A stretch of DNA of 64,000 nucleotides from Xanthomonas fragariae (GCF_017603965.1 NZ_CP071955.1:558001-622000), one strand, 5' to 3'. Positions 54,883 through 64,000 are shown, counted from the first letter of the stretch. Program-made: numbers and translations. Notes: generated by a model not told the origin, from the letters alone.

Positions 54883-54900
54883 GACCAGAGGGCTCTGGTC
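54883..54900. terminator. Short hairpin with T-tract on the minus strand
   Basis: GACCAGA and TCTGGTC form a stem around GGGC. AAAAA lies on its left, so it would terminate minus-strand transcripts rather than the operon; it may limit antisense transcription or pair in the operon message. Lies between the methyltransferase and the WbsX gene. Confidence 0.45.
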
Positions 54901-54994
54901 ATGTACGATCAAGCGGTCTGTAGCAGGGGGATTTCTGCTTCCAGCCTTGAAGGTGTCTCGGTAACCGGGATCTATCTGAATTTTTGGGATAACA

Positions 54995-56308
54995 ATGTCG
55001 ACTGTAAAGCCAATTGCCTTTTATCTGCCGCAGTACCACCCGGTAGCTGAAAATTCAGAATGGTGGGGTCCTGGTTTCACTGAGTGGACCAATGTAGCCA
55101 AAGGGCGGCCGAATTTCGTTGGTCATTATCAGCCGCATGTTCCTCGCGAACTTGGGTTCTATGATCTGCGTCTTGTCGACAATATGCGAGCACAGGCGGA
55201 GCTTGCCAAGCTGTACGGTGTGCATGGGTTCTGTTTCTATTACTACTGGTTCGATGGGCGCCGTATCCTCGAGCTGCCGATCGACAACTATTTGAAGAGC
55301 GACATCGAGTTTCCATTTTGCATCTGCTGGGCGAACGAGAACTGGACGCGGACCTGGGACGGCATGGAAAAGGACGTCCTGTTAGAGCAGAAGCACGGGG
55401 AGGATGAAGATCGCCGGTTCCTTGAGGATATTTTGCCGTTGTTGAGCGATCGACGTGCGATCCGGGTGGACGGAAAGCCGATGCTACTCGTCTATCGTGC
55501 AGACTTGTTTCCGGATTCAAAGCGCACCGCAGAGCGCTGGCGCGATGTCGCACGGCAGCACGGCATTGGCGAAATCCATCTGGTCGCCGTGCAGTTTTAC
55601 GGAATCGTCGATCCCCGCGACTGGGGTTTCGACGCTGCCGTCGAATTTCCACCTCATACCTTTCTCGGCTCCGAAAACCGAGTCACCCATCATGTCGATA
55701 TGCTCAATCCGGAGTTCCGGGGCGGCATAGCTGACTATCGCAAGGTTGTCGCGCAGTCCATCAGCCGCGAAAAACCTGATTTTCGCTGGTACCGCGGCAT
55801 TGTCCCTTCGTGGGATAACACTGCCAGACGTCAGCACACGTCTCACATCCTGTTGGATTCTTCACCGTCGATCTACCAGTATTGGCTGCGCCGGCTGATC
55901 GATTACACGCGTGTCAACAATGCCCCTGAAGATCAACTGATCTTCATCAACGCCTGGAACGAATGGGGGGAGGGCTGCCATCTCGAACCCGATCTGAAGC
56001 ATGGCTTGGCCTACCTTGAAGCGACGCATGCCGCGGTGACGGGAGGGCGCCCCGACCTGGAGGAACTCTTCAGCGACGGTCAGCTGCTTCGTGCGCTCGG
56101 TGGTGAACGCGCGACGGAGCTGCTGGATGATCGCGACCGCCTTATCAACGAAGTGGTACTGCTTTCAGCGGAACTACGCCGCGCCAAGCCGTTGGAAGCC
56201 CCTCTCATCAAGCCATCGCGCGTTCGATCTTTGATTGGAAGGGTGCTGAGGCCCTTCCCGCGATTTCGTGCGTTCGCCGTCCAGGTTTACCAGGTATGGA
56301 CCCGATGA
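54995..56308 (+). CDS. WbsX-like glycoside-hydrolase-99-type protein
   Basis: 437 residues with the WbsX domain of glycan-assembly loci: IAFYLPQYHPV..SEWWGPGFTEWTNV at the N-terminus, WANENWTRTWDG near 105-117, and INAWNEWGEGCHLEPD near 310-325. The family is related to GH99 endo-mannosidase folds and is found in many O-antigen clusters; whether it trims or transfers sugars is not settled. It begins 172 bases after the methyltransferase and overlaps the next gene. Confidence 0.85.
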   Translation: MSTVKPIAFYLPQYHPVAENSEWWGPGFTEWTNVAKGRPNFVGHYQPHVPRELGFYDLRLVDNMRAQAELAKLYGVHGFCFYYYWFDGRRILELPIDNYLKSDIEFPFCICWANENWTRTWDGMEKDVLLEQKHGEDEDRRFLEDILPLLSDRRAIRVDGKPMLLVYRADLFPDSKRTAERWRDVARQHGIGEIHLVAVQFYGIVDPRDWGFDAAVEFPPHTFLGSENRVTHHVDMLNPEFRGGIADYRKVVAQSISREKPDFRWYRGIVPSWDNTARRQHTSHILLDSSPSIYQYWLRRLIDYTRVNNAPEDQLIFINAWNEWGEGCHLEPDLKHGLAYLEATHAAVTGGRPDLEELFSDGQLLRALGGERATELLDDRDRLINEVVLLSAELRRAKPLEAPLIKPSRVRSLIGRVLRPFPRFRAFAVQVYQVWTR

Positions 56309-58002
56309 CGGCCACGCGTCGGGTAGCGGTCGTCGCACACTTCGACGCCGAAGGCTTGCTTACAGAGTTCACTCGGCGCCTGCTTGACGAGTTGCTGTCG
56401 CACGCCGAACGGATCGTATTGGTATCGACCCGGTTGGCGCCCGAACAGGCCCTTGGTCTGGATGACCGGATCACGGTGATCGTGCGCGAAAACGTCGGCT
56501 ACGATTTTTACTCGTTTCGTACCGGTATCTTTGCCGTCGAGGCGCTGTATTCCTACGATGAGCTGATCATCGCCAATGACAGCGTGGTCACGATTGATCG
56601 GGGCGGCATCGGCAAGGCATTCGCACAGATGCACGACGTCGACTGCGATGTTTGGGGGATGACAGAGTCGTTGCAGGTCACTCGCCACCTTCAGTCGTAC
56701 TTCCTAGTGTTCCGCAAGAGCGCGTTCTTTAGCCATTACTTTGATCGATTCTGGAGAAATGTCCGCGTATTGGACGATAAGTGGGAAATCATTCTTTCCT
56801 ATGAAGTTGGCTTGACCCAATGGCTCCTCAGTCATGGTGCGAAGATCGGGGTTGCGTATCGCCCTGACGCAACCGCAAAGCGGGTGGCGGCGGCCAGAAT
56901 AAAGCGCAAGCGGCTACGCGAAGGTGTCAACGCTCTTATCGCAGCGCCGAGCAAACAGGGAGTGCTCCAGGCCAATCCCGCTCATTACCACTGGGACGAG
57001 CTGTATCGCCGGTTTGGCTTTATCAAGAGCGAAGTGCTTCGCGAAGATCCGAACGGAGTGCTCGACGTGGAGTTGGCAAGCGTCATTCCCGATGCGGATG
57101 TGCGGGCGATGATAGAGCGTGAAGTCGCGCGGATGCGCCAGACACGTAAGAACATCATGCCGATCGTTACTGGAGACGATTCTCCCGCTTCGGATGAGCT
57201 GGAACATTACGGTGTGGGAGCAATAGATGCAGAAAGTCTAAGCTCTCGTTTTGGGATCGTCCTGCACCTATTTCATATCGATCTGATCGATTCGATTTGC
57301 GCCTATATGCGCAACGTGATCGTCGATTACGATGTCTTCGTGTCTGTGAAGTCGATTTCCGACCGGCGAATTGCGGTTCGTTACTTTCAGGAGCATAAGA
57401 TCCGGGCATCCGTATTCATCCATCCTAATATTGGACGCGATGTTGGGCCATTCATCAGCCTGCTCAACACAGGGCTGCTCGATCGCTACGACGCTGTCTG
57501 CAAGATACATTCGAAGAAGAGTGTCTACCACGATGGCGGCGGCCAGTGGCGCGATGATCTGATGAAGGCGTTGCTGGGATCGTCGTTCGACGTTCTGAGA
57601 GTGCTTCGCGCTTTTGATGATCATCCGGCATGCGGCATCGTCGGTCCCGAGTCGGCTTACCTCAGCAACGCAAGATTTTGGGGGGGCAACGAGGAGCGCC
57701 TGCGTGTTCTTGCAGCCGAGACCGGCATCGAAGAAAAGCGGATCCGTCTTGGTTTTTTCGCAGGTACGATGTTCTGGTTCCGTCCCGCCGCGCTGAGTGC
57801 ACTTCGGGCGCGAAGCATCGGATTAAGCGAGTTCGACCCGGAAGCGGGGCAGCGGGATGCTACGCTGGCGCATGTGATTGAGCGCTTGTTCGTGCTTTGG
57901 GTGGAGCAGGCAGGTTTTTTCGCAGCTACCACGCGTTCGCCAAACGCTGCTTTACGACAGGAGAGTTACGAAAATCAGGGAATTTTCGTCCTGCCTTCCT
58001 AA
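56296..58002 (+). CDS. Rhamnan synthesis F (RgpF)-like protein
   Basis: 568 residues with two RgpF-like halves: N-terminal VVAHFDAEGLLTEFTRRLLDEL and ENVGYDFYSFRTGI, and C-terminal LHLFHIDLIDSICAYMRN, HPNIGRDVGPFISLLNTG and KIHSKKSVYHDGG. Such proteins take part in rhamnose-rich polysaccharide synthesis. The ATG at 56296 or the one at 56305 may start it; both overlap the previous gene. It is followed by a truncated methyltransferase gene. Confidence 0.85.
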   Translation: MDPMTATRRVAVVAHFDAEGLLTEFTRRLLDELLSHAERIVLVSTRLAPEQALGLDDRITVIVRENVGYDFYSFRTGIFAVEALYSYDELIIANDSVVTIDRGGIGKAFAQMHDVDCDVWGMTESLQVTRHLQSYFLVFRKSAFFSHYFDRFWRNVRVLDDKWEIILSYEVGLTQWLLSHGAKIGVAYRPDATAKRVAAARIKRKRLREGVNALIAAPSKQGVLQANPAHYHWDELYRRFGFIKSEVLREDPNGVLDVELASVIPDADVRAMIEREVARMRQTRKNIMPIVTGDDSPASDELEHYGVGAIDAESLSSRFGIVLHLFHIDLIDSICAYMRNVIVDYDVFVSVKSISDRRIAVRYFQEHKIRASVFIHPNIGRDVGPFISLLNTGLLDRYDAVCKIHSKKSVYHDGGGQWRDDLMKALLGSSFDVLRVLRAFDDHPACGIVGPESAYLSNARFWGGNEERLRVLAAETGIEEKRIRLGFFAGTMFWFRPAALSALRARSIGLSEFDPEAGQRDATLAHVIERLFVLWVEQAGFFAATTRSPNAALRQESYENQGIFVLPS

Positions 58003-58027
58003 CTGGTTCGATCAACGGAGCATGGTA

Positions 58028-58197
58028 ATGGATGATCAGCAGTGGTATGAGCTTCTTCTCCGTTCAATCAATGACTCCTCGCTCGGGTTGCCCGGTTTTC
58101 CGTCTGTCTATCAGCAGGAGGTGTTCGTTGGCAAATCCAACGAAGTCGCCTTGGCCGAAGCATTCACGTTCTACAAAATCGTGAAATCCGGGGCGAA
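58028..58197 (+). pseudogene. Class I SAM methyltransferase, cut off at an IS30 element
   Basis: A GGAG site at 58017-58020 and ATG at 58028 open a frame reading DDQQWYELLLRSINDSSLG and NEVALAEAFTFYKIVKSG, the N-terminus of a sugar-locus methyltransferase before its SAM motif. The IS30 terminal repeat begins directly after. The remainder of the gene is not recognised on the other side of the element, so it was lost. Confidence 0.7.
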
Positions 58198-59240
58198 TTC
58201 AACTCCGATTCGCAACGCTGTTAAGGACCTCCTCGGAGAAGACTTCGAGGGGCGTTTTGAATCCGAGTATCTTGCGCGGACGATTGTAGAGCCGCTGCTC
58301 GATCTATCGCAGGTGCGCGTCGGCGATGGTGCTGAAATCGGTCTGTCGTGGCAAGTACTGGCGCGTCAACCCGTTGGCATTTTCGTTGCTGCCACGCTGC
58401 CAGGCACAGTACGGGTCTGCAAAATAGAAATCGCTCTGCAGGCAGGCTGCAATGAGCCGATGATCAGCAAACTCCTTGCCATTGTCGGCGGTGAGGGTGT
58501 GCACTGTCTGGCGTAGACCACCCAGCCGCTGGACGATGGCGTTGCGTACGTTCTCGGCGGTGCCGTCAGGCGAGTAAGCCAGCAGATGCAGGCGACTGCG
58601 GCGTTCGGTCATGCTGACCACCACAGCCTTTCCGTGTGAGGCCCTGATGGTATCCAGCTCCCAGTCGCCGATGCGGCTGCGTTGCTCCACCACGCTTGGG
58701 CGCTGTGTCCAGCTGCGCCGATGTGTCAGCTGCCCGCGGCCATCGCGCACGCCCCGCCGACGGCGCTTGCGGCGGCGCTTGCGTAGATGCGTGAACAACT
58801 GACCACCGCGCTTCTGGTCGGCGTAGATGTGCCGATAGATCCATTCGTGACTGGCCAAGCCGGTGCGACCGGCAATCTGTTCCGGGCTGAAGTCCTCGCC
58901 CAGCAAGATCTCGATCTGTGCGATGCGCTCAGCGTCGATGCGTGGACGCCGGCTGGCCCGTGTGCGCCGATGCATCGCTGAGGCGCTGCGCGTGATCTGG
59001 CAGATCTGCCGAGCGTGCTGATTGCGGCGCAGTTCGCGGCTGATCGTGCTGGGCGCACGCTCCAACACACTGGCGATGGCCCGCATCGACATGCCGGTTT
59101 CATATAACGCATGTAGACGGTATCGTTCTGACAGGTCCAGGCGGCTTGATGACATGGGCAACTCCATTTCGCGGTGAAGTCGTTCAGGTCAGGTCGCCTG
59201 GACCACTTCACAACTGTTGGTGTTGCGAATCAGAGTTGAA
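58198..59240 (-). mobile_element. IS30-family element, copy 2 (nearly complete)
   Basis: 1043 bases between terminal inverted repeats TTCAACTCCGATTCGCAAC (58198-58216) and GTTGCGAATCAGAGTTGAA (59222-59240), one mismatch. No matching direct repeats are seen at the flanks, which fits later rearrangement. It carries one transposase gene with a nonsense mutation. Confidence 0.9.
58199..59167 (-). pseudogene. IS30-family transposase with a premature TAG
   Basis: The full frame runs from 59167 (MELPMSSSRLDLSERYRLH) through the HTH, GDWELDTIRASHGKAVV and ADNGKEFADH to HLR, where TAG at 58304-58306 replaces the Trp codon found in copy 1. After it the C-terminal 30 or so residues (IEQRLYNRPRKILGF and onwards) continue in frame to a stop at 58199. 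Only this change breaks it, so the element may have been active recently. Confidence 0.85.
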
Positions 59241-59458
59241 GCCGCCGGGGGAACTTATTTGCCAATCAGATGCGGGTTTTCCTGCGCCGACCTTTCATGG
59301 TCGGACGCAATGTGCATCGCCATGTCCGAACACCTGCGCTTTTACAAGGACATCGTCTTTATCTTCGGCCTCTGGGGGTGGGGCGCTAGATCAGGTAGCA
59401 GCCTGCAATCAGATCAGGCGCGATGGAAAGGCGAGGGCGCCGGGCTTGTCAGGGTAAT

Positions 59459-61186
59459 TCAGGGCCTGAAATCGATATTCGAAGCCAGGGGACAGAACCG
59501 CCCTCGCGTATAGAGCCATGCGCTCACCTGGCCGTTGGCGGAGATCACATAGCCACGCCAGCCGGTTGTGCCGGAGGCGCCTGCCACGGCCTGAGCAACG
59601 TCGGGGCGTACCTCACCGAGTACGCCATAGCCCACAGTGGCGTCATCCTGTCCGGTGAGCACGATAAGCTTTGCCTTCCGGTCTGCTTCGGCCAATGCCC
59701 AACCGTTGAGCAACCAGGCGCCATCGATGTGCTTGGCATCATCCAGCGAGCCTTTGCATGCGGTGGCGTCCACCCGATCGCGCGAGAATTCAAGCGTTCC
59801 GATGTTTCTAACCCAATCCTTGCCGTAGACGGTCAATCCTTCCTTGTCGGCATAATTCATCAGTGATACGACGATATCCTGCCCGTTGCGCGGATACATC
59901 CAGTCGATATAGCTGCCATCCCGGATCCCCATCTTGACGCCCAACACTGCAACATCACGGTAGAACGGCTGCGGCGGCATGGTCATCATGACGCGCTGGC
60001 TCCATAAACCAGCGGGCAGTACCAGCACGCCAAGTACCACGACGACAGTCCAGAAGCGTGTCTTGCTGGCAATATCGGCAAACAGCAGAAACGCACTCAG
60101 CCAGGCGATCAACGCAGGGGTGGTATAGCGGCTAGTGACCGCGGTATCGAGGCCCAGGTTGTATCGGCCACTGCCTGCTAACAGAGCGGCTGCCGCGGCA
60201 AACGCGAAGGCGGCTCCGATGTATAAGCGATAGCTGTTGAGCTCGCCACGCCGCACCAGCAAGACACTCATAGTCGTCACTGCCATCAGCAGCAACGTGC
60301 CGACGATCAGTGGCGCATGCAGGCCAGCGCCGAGAAATGCCGCTGGGGAACCCAGAAAATTCAGCGCGTAATGGATGACGTCGATCGGATGGTGCAGTAT
60401 GCCGTCCACCGGAGATGCATGATAAGGGGGGCTCCGGTAACCATGAAAATACAGCGCCCACGCAACGCCCATGGCCGCAATCGCAACGAGGCGGTGCTTC
60501 CATGTCAACCGCAGCATGAAGGACATGACTACCAGAACGGGAAACGCGATCAAGCCATTGCTCATGCTGAGCATTGAGGTAAATGCCAGCACCAGACCAA
60601 GCACCTGAGGTGTCAAGGGTCCTTCCCGAGTGGATCGGCTGTATGCAAGGAATGAGGCGATGGCAAAAAGGTAGACGGCGATGAACTGACTCTGGAAACC
60701 CCATGTCAGGTTATCGTCCTGCATCCATAGAAAACGTCCGGTAAGCACTACGCCGACGACGACGGTAAGTGAGTGGCGCTGCGTGGCAAAGCGAATATAT
60801 GCAACGATGAAAACGGCAGCGATGGCCAGGTGCAAAATCACATTTGCCGGAATCAGCAGATAGCCCTGCCCTTTGAAAAAGTGCAGGTCCAGCCAGAACA
60901 GGGCGCGGGTCAACACGATCCGATGTTCATTGTGCTGTGCCCACCATGCGCTCGTGTCTCCATTGCCGAGCTTCTGCCAGAACCCAATCATTCCGTCCCA
61001 CTCGTCCATATAGATCGTGGACGAAAAGTGCTGAGCGACGCCGAAAATCGTGCTGAGCAGAATGACCAGGCCACCAAGCAGCCACCACGCAGAAAGCAGG
61101 CCCCGCCAGTGGCCCAGGCTCCGCTCGGACAGCGGTGGCAGCGGTTTCGAGTCAGTAAATCGATTGTCGGAACTGTTTTGGTTCAC
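59459..61186 (-). CDS. Multi-pass membrane protein, possible GT-C-like glycosyltransferase
   Basis: 575 residues with about ten predicted membrane helices. The first external loop after helix 1 contains FSSTIYMDEWDGM, and the NEHRIVLTRALFWLD loop follows; acidic first loops are typical of GT-C enzymes using lipid-linked sugars. The C-terminal about 170 residues are soluble (YIDWMYPRNGQD and after). No firm family. Last gene of the minus-strand module of the LPS locus; the IS30 copy lies beyond its stop. Confidence 0.7.
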   Translation of the reverse strand: MNQNSSDNRFTDSKPLPPLSERSLGHWRGLLSAWWLLGGLVILLSTIFGVAQHFSSTIYMDEWDGMIGFWQKLGNGDTSAWWAQHNEHRIVLTRALFWLDLHFFKGQGYLLIPANVILHLAIAAVFIVAYIRFATQRHSLTVVVGVVLTGRFLWMQDDNLTWGFQSQFIAVYLFAIASFLAYSRSTREGPLTPQVLGLVLAFTSMLSMSNGLIAFPVLVVMSFMLRLTWKHRLVAIAAMGVAWALYFHGYRSPPYHASPVDGILHHPIDVIHYALNFLGSPAAFLGAGLHAPLIVGTLLLMAVTTMSVLLVRRGELNSYRLYIGAAFAFAAAAALLAGSGRYNLGLDTAVTSRYTTPALIAWLSAFLLFADIASKTRFWTVVVVLGVLVLPAGLWSQRVMMTMPPQPFYRDVAVLGVKMGIRDGSYIDWMYPRNGQDIVVSLMNYADKEGLTVYGKDWVRNIGTLEFSRDRVDATACKGSLDDAKHIDGAWLLNGWALAEADRKAKLIVLTGQDDATVGYGVLGEVRPDVAQAVAGASGTTGWRGYVISANGQVSAWLYTRGRFCPLASNIDFRP

Positions 61187-61370
61187 CGGAAGTTTTCCCT
61201 GCTCAAAGTGACGATCGATGTGACATGCCGCGCTCCGGTAACTTTAACGCCCGCCTTCGACCACAGGATACGAAGCGACCGCCATGCATTGCGTGATGCC
61301 TGCTCAGCCACCGCGTGGAATGCCGGCCTGCGAGCTTTGTCAGGAATGCCCGCCGGTGTGCGAACGCGGT

Positions 61371-61775
61371 TCAGGTTCTGAACGAAAATCGCTTATGCCC
61401 GAGGTAACTGGTGATCACCGGCACGACGACGCCGATGCTGTGGGCGATAGTCTCATTGTGGAAATCCACACCGATGGCAGGCAGCAGCCATCGTGCAAGC
61501 AGGAGACTGATGACGATCGTCTGCACCACAGCCACCAGATTGATCAAGATGAACCACATGACCTGATGGTGGAGACGATTGCGAGCTTCGCTGAAAACGA
61601 ACAGCTTGTTGAGCATGAATGCCGACATCATACCCAACAGGTAGGCAATGATGATCGAAGGCACATAGTCCATCCAGTGGCTAAGAGCGATGCGCGAGCC
61701 GAAGTTGACCGCCGCAGCAAGACCGCCCGCAAACAGGAACATGATGAACTGACGAGACGGAACGGTAGCCTTCAC
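61371..61775 (-). CDS. GtrA family protein
   Basis: 134 residues with four membrane helices of the GtrA type: FIMFLFAGGLAAAVNFGSRI, MMSAFMLNKLFVFSE and the end TSYLGHKRFSF. GtrA proteins help move undecaprenyl-phosphate sugars. The start overlaps the stop of the upstream oxidoreductase gene by four bases, so the two are coupled. Confidence 0.9.
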   Translation of the reverse strand: MKATVPSRQFIMFLFAGGLAAAVNFGSRIALSHWMDYVPSIIIAYLLGMMSAFMLNKLFVFSEARNRLHHQVMWFILINLVAVVQTIVISLLLARWLLPAIGVDFHNETIAHSIGVVVPVITSYLGHKRFSFRT

Positions 61776-63079
61776 TTGCCGGCAGCACCTTGGGCCGCCA
61801 GGCGGGCCAACGTCTGGCCTACCGCGATGCTTTCGTTGATCGAGCGGTCTTCCGGATAGTAGTAGGCTGTGTCCGCCATGAAGAATCCCGCCAGAGGAGA
61901 CTGCATCGACGGCAGCATGTCTTGGAAGCCTGGCGGACAGATGGTCTGCGCGTACTCATACCGGTGGCAATGTGTTGCACGGATCCATTCCGCCTTGAAT
62001 GCTGGATTGATCATCGGCAAGTAGCTGATCACCTCGTCGATGAGCTGCTGGTTGGCCCATCTCCACTTGGGATGGGTCTTTGGCATGTAGTAAGGCGCAT
62101 ACACGATGTGCTCCCCCGGACCCCTGCCGGGGTTGAGGTTGCTGTATTCGATCAGGCCAGGGATGTCGATACGCTCATCGCTGATGTTCATCCAAAAGTT
62201 TTCGCTGACCGGGTGCGACAACTTCAGGATCACGCAAGCTACCGGGATGTTGTCGATGACGGCGATCTTGTCGGCATAGTCCTTGGGCAGGCAAGGGACC
62301 AGCTTGGGGACGTACTGGATGGGTGCGGTAGAAATCACATTGGTATAAGCCTTGTGCGTTTCCGGCGTGAGGATGCCTGTTACCTTGCCGTCCTTGGACG
62401 TGACTTCCTCAATCGGTTGGCTCAGTAGGATGTTGCCGCCAAGGCGACGGACCTCTGTCGCCATCCGGTCGAGCAGCACCGCTGACCCCCCCTCCAAGTA
62501 ACCCATGCTTTCATTCAAAAGATTGCGCCGCGACAGCGCCACACGCTTGATGCGCGTGCCGATCCAGGATGCTGACAAGTCATTTTGATACTCGAAGAAC
62601 TTCAGTGCGAAGGCCTTCTCCCACATTACCTTGTAGGCCTTGGGGCCGATCCAGCGGGTGATCCAGTCGCGCGCGTTCTCCTTGTCCAAGGCTGACCAGT
62701 CCTTGATTCCCTTGGTATGCATCACGTGCAGCGCATAACGCACTTTGTCCACCAGCCCCAAATGCGGGAAGCCGAGCAACGCAAAGGGTGTGCCCCATTT
62801 GTGCAGTCTGCCTTGGTAAAAATACCCCATCTTGGTGTCCGTCCAGTGCAGGCGGTCCGACAGCTGCATCTCATCGAGCAGCGAAAACAGCGGGTAGTCG
62901 GTCTTGCAGATGAAGTGGTAATAACGCTCGATACGCAGGCCATCGAAATCGAAGTCGGCCGACATGCCGCCTATACGGTCGTCGCGTTCATACACATCGA
63001 CCTGGTGACCCTTCTTAAGCAGCTCCAGTGCTGCCATGAGGCCCATGGGGCCGCTTCCGATGATGGCGAATGTGCTCAT
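61772..63079 (-). CDS. FAD-dependent oxidoreductase (protoporphyrinogen oxidase/UGM-like)
   Basis: 435 residues with an N-terminal FAD fold: IIGSGPMGLMAALELLKKGH and YERDDRIGGMSADFDFDG (the DRIGG motif), and a C-terminal FAD segment GFFMADTAYYYPEDRSINESI. It belongs to the NAD(P)-binding amine-oxidase superfamily often found with sugar epimerases in glycan clusters. The substrate, perhaps a lipid-linked sugar, is unknown. Coupled to the GtrA gene downstream and 29 bases from the epimerase gene upstream. Confidence 0.85.
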   Translation of the reverse strand: MSTFAIIGSGPMGLMAALELLKKGHQVDVYERDDRIGGMSADFDFDGLRIERYYHFICKTDYPLFSLLDEMQLSDRLHWTDTKMGYFYQGRLHKWGTPFALLGFPHLGLVDKVRYALHVMHTKGIKDWSALDKENARDWITRWIGPKAYKVMWEKAFALKFFEYQNDLSASWIGTRIKRVALSRRNLLNESMGYLEGGSAVLLDRMATEVRRLGGNILLSQPIEEVTSKDGKVTGILTPETHKAYTNVISTAPIQYVPKLVPCLPKDYADKIAVIDNIPVACVILKLSHPVSENFWMNISDERIDIPGLIEYSNLNPGRGPGEHIVYAPYYMPKTHPKWRWANQQLIDEVISYLPMINPAFKAEWIRATHCHRYEYAQTICPPGFQDMLPSMQSPLAGFFMADTAYYYPEDRSINESIAVGQTLARLAAQGAAGK

Positions 63080-63108
63080 TGATGTGGTTCCGTCTATATT
63101 CTGTCTGG

Positions 63109-64000
63109 TCAGCGCTGCAACACGATGTGGCTATAGCGCGGGTCGGTGTAGCTTTCACGAATGGCGTCTTCGAACGATGTCTGACGCACACCGAACACCG
63201 CTTCGGTGTCGATCCCCTTGAAGTCGTCTCCAGCGCTCAGTGCCTTGAGCTGGTCTGCTGTGAAAGGAGGCTTGCTGGTGAACAGTGAGTAGGTGCGTAG
63301 AAGGAATGCAAAGAAGCCGATTGGGACGTGCACGATGATGGTACGGAGATTCTTGACCCGCTTGATGGTGCGGATGATATCGACGTAGTCCACCCGGGTC
63401 TCGCCGACGATGTCGTAGGTGCCTTCCGGTTCGGTTTCGATGCACTTGGCGATGCAGCGACAGAAGTCACGCTCGTACAACGGCTGGCGCATGAAGCGGC
63501 CATCGCCGGGAATCGGGAACACGGCCGTGCGCTCCATAAAGCGAGACAGCCAGCCTAGATGCTTAGGATCGAACCAGCCGAACATCAGCGTCGGGCGCAG
63601 CACGCAATGATGCTGGCCACTGGTCACCACCATCTCTTCCTGGGCGCGCTTTGTGTTGGTGTAGTCATCGTTGGCAACCGAGTTCACCACCGATGAGCTG
63701 ATGTGCACCATATAAGGCACTGCGGCCGCCTTGCAGGCGGCCAATACGTGTGCCGTGGCCGTCTGGTTGTTGCGAACGAACTGATCGGTGCTCTTGCCTG
63801 TGATCTGTGCGTGTAGCTGGACTACCAGCCGCGCGTCCCGGAAGGCTTCGGCCCACTCGCCTGGCTCGGCAAGATCTGCATGGATAGTCTTAACGTCTGG
63901 ATGTAGGCTTTGCATAATGCCCAAGTTATGCGCATGCTTGTCGATGGCGACCAGCTGGGTATAACCCTGTTGCTTCAGCTCGACGATTAGGTTCTGCCCT
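63109..64000 (-). CDS. NAD-dependent epimerase/dehydratase (5' end outside window)
   Basis: Extended SDR-type protein. The frame stays open to the end of the window (QNLIVELKQQGYTQLVAID), so the start and the glycine-rich NAD motif lie beyond it. Visible are DLAEPGEWAEAFRDARLVV, HISSSVVNS and YTNTKRAQEEMV, where the expected active-site Tyr-x-x-x-Lys is present (YTNTK). It probably modifies a nucleotide or lipid-linked sugar. First gene seen of the minus-strand module. Confidence 0.85.
   Translation of the reverse strand, partial: GQNLIVELKQQGYTQLVAIDKHAHNLGIMQSLHPDVKTIHADLAEPGEWAEAFRDARLVVQLHAQITGKSTDQFVRNNQTATAHVLAACKAAAVPYMVHISSSVVNSVANDDYTNTKRAQEEMVVTSGQHHCVLRPTLMFGWFDPKHLGWLSRFMERTAVFPIPGDGRFMRQPLYERDFCRCIAKCIETEPEGTYDIVGETRVDYVDIIRTIKRVKNLRTIIVHVPIGFFAFLLRTYSLFTSKPPFTADQLKALSAGDDFKGIDTEAVFGVRQTSFEDAIRESYTDPRYSHIVLQR

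Noticed and set aside
54883..54900. Operon terminator between the coil methyltransferase and the WbsX gene
   Set aside because: The T-tract lies on the minus-strand side, so it would not terminate the plus-strand operon.

Overview
The window is a GC-rich chromosomal segment of a gammaproteobacterium, almost certainly a Xanthomonas. The grounds are an E3 subunit with its own lipoyl domain beside a two-lipoyl E2, a copL-copA-copB block, a secreted chorismate mutase, and an O-antigen locus that starts directly after a cystathionine gamma-lyase/synthase gene. That last arrangement is the known position of the hypervariable Xanthomonas LPS locus. The species cannot be fixed from the sequence alone. 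Insertion-sequence relics, a small palindromic repeat family and several pseudogenes point to a host-adapted lineage.

Layout. 1-5 kb: end of a DNA-deoxyinosine glycosylase gene, a decayed spacer, then pyruvate dehydrogenase E2 and E3 (E1 is not here). 5-14 kb: an outer-membrane barrel protein and the complete ATP synthase operon atpIBEFHAGDC, with palindromic repeats in three of its spacers. 14-20 kb: secreted chorismate mutase, a GtrA protein, glmU, a secreted beta-helix protein, a histidine-kinase relic and glmS; glmU and glmS supply UDP-GlcNAc. 20-26 kb: a repeat copy, an orphan gene, a decayed stretch, glyoxalase I and copLAB. 26-34 kb: a PLP enzyme, an M3 oligopeptidase, a degenerate GIY-YIG protein, fabB-fabA, dinB and gph.

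34-38 kb is an accessory patch: a broken IS5-family transposase, a complete MITE-like element, two unrecognised AT-richer genes and a decayed IS30 copy. 38-48 kb returns to housekeeping: a TfoX C-terminal protein, free methionine-R-sulfoxide reductase, bioD, a phasin, queD, rhlE, two tyrosine/aromatic catabolism enzymes, pilU, an envelope gene pair and a DUF465 protein. 48-51 kb holds a second repeat of the MITE-like family and the reverse transsulfuration pair (cystathionine beta-synthase and gamma-lyase/synthase).

50.9-64 kb is the O-antigen locus. It has an ABC exporter (Wzm, and Wzt with a C-terminal glycan-binding domain), an acetyltransferase, a methyltransferase with a long glutamine-rich coiled coil, a WbsX-type protein and an RgpF-type protein. 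A second methyltransferase is cut off at an IS30 copy, and a minus-strand module follows (membrane protein, GtrA, FAD oxidoreductase, epimerase). The most interesting candidate system is the methyltransferase with coiled coil next to Wzm/Wzt, which looks like a chain-terminating molecular ruler for O-antigen export. No CRISPR array, tRNA, rRNA or prophage was seen.
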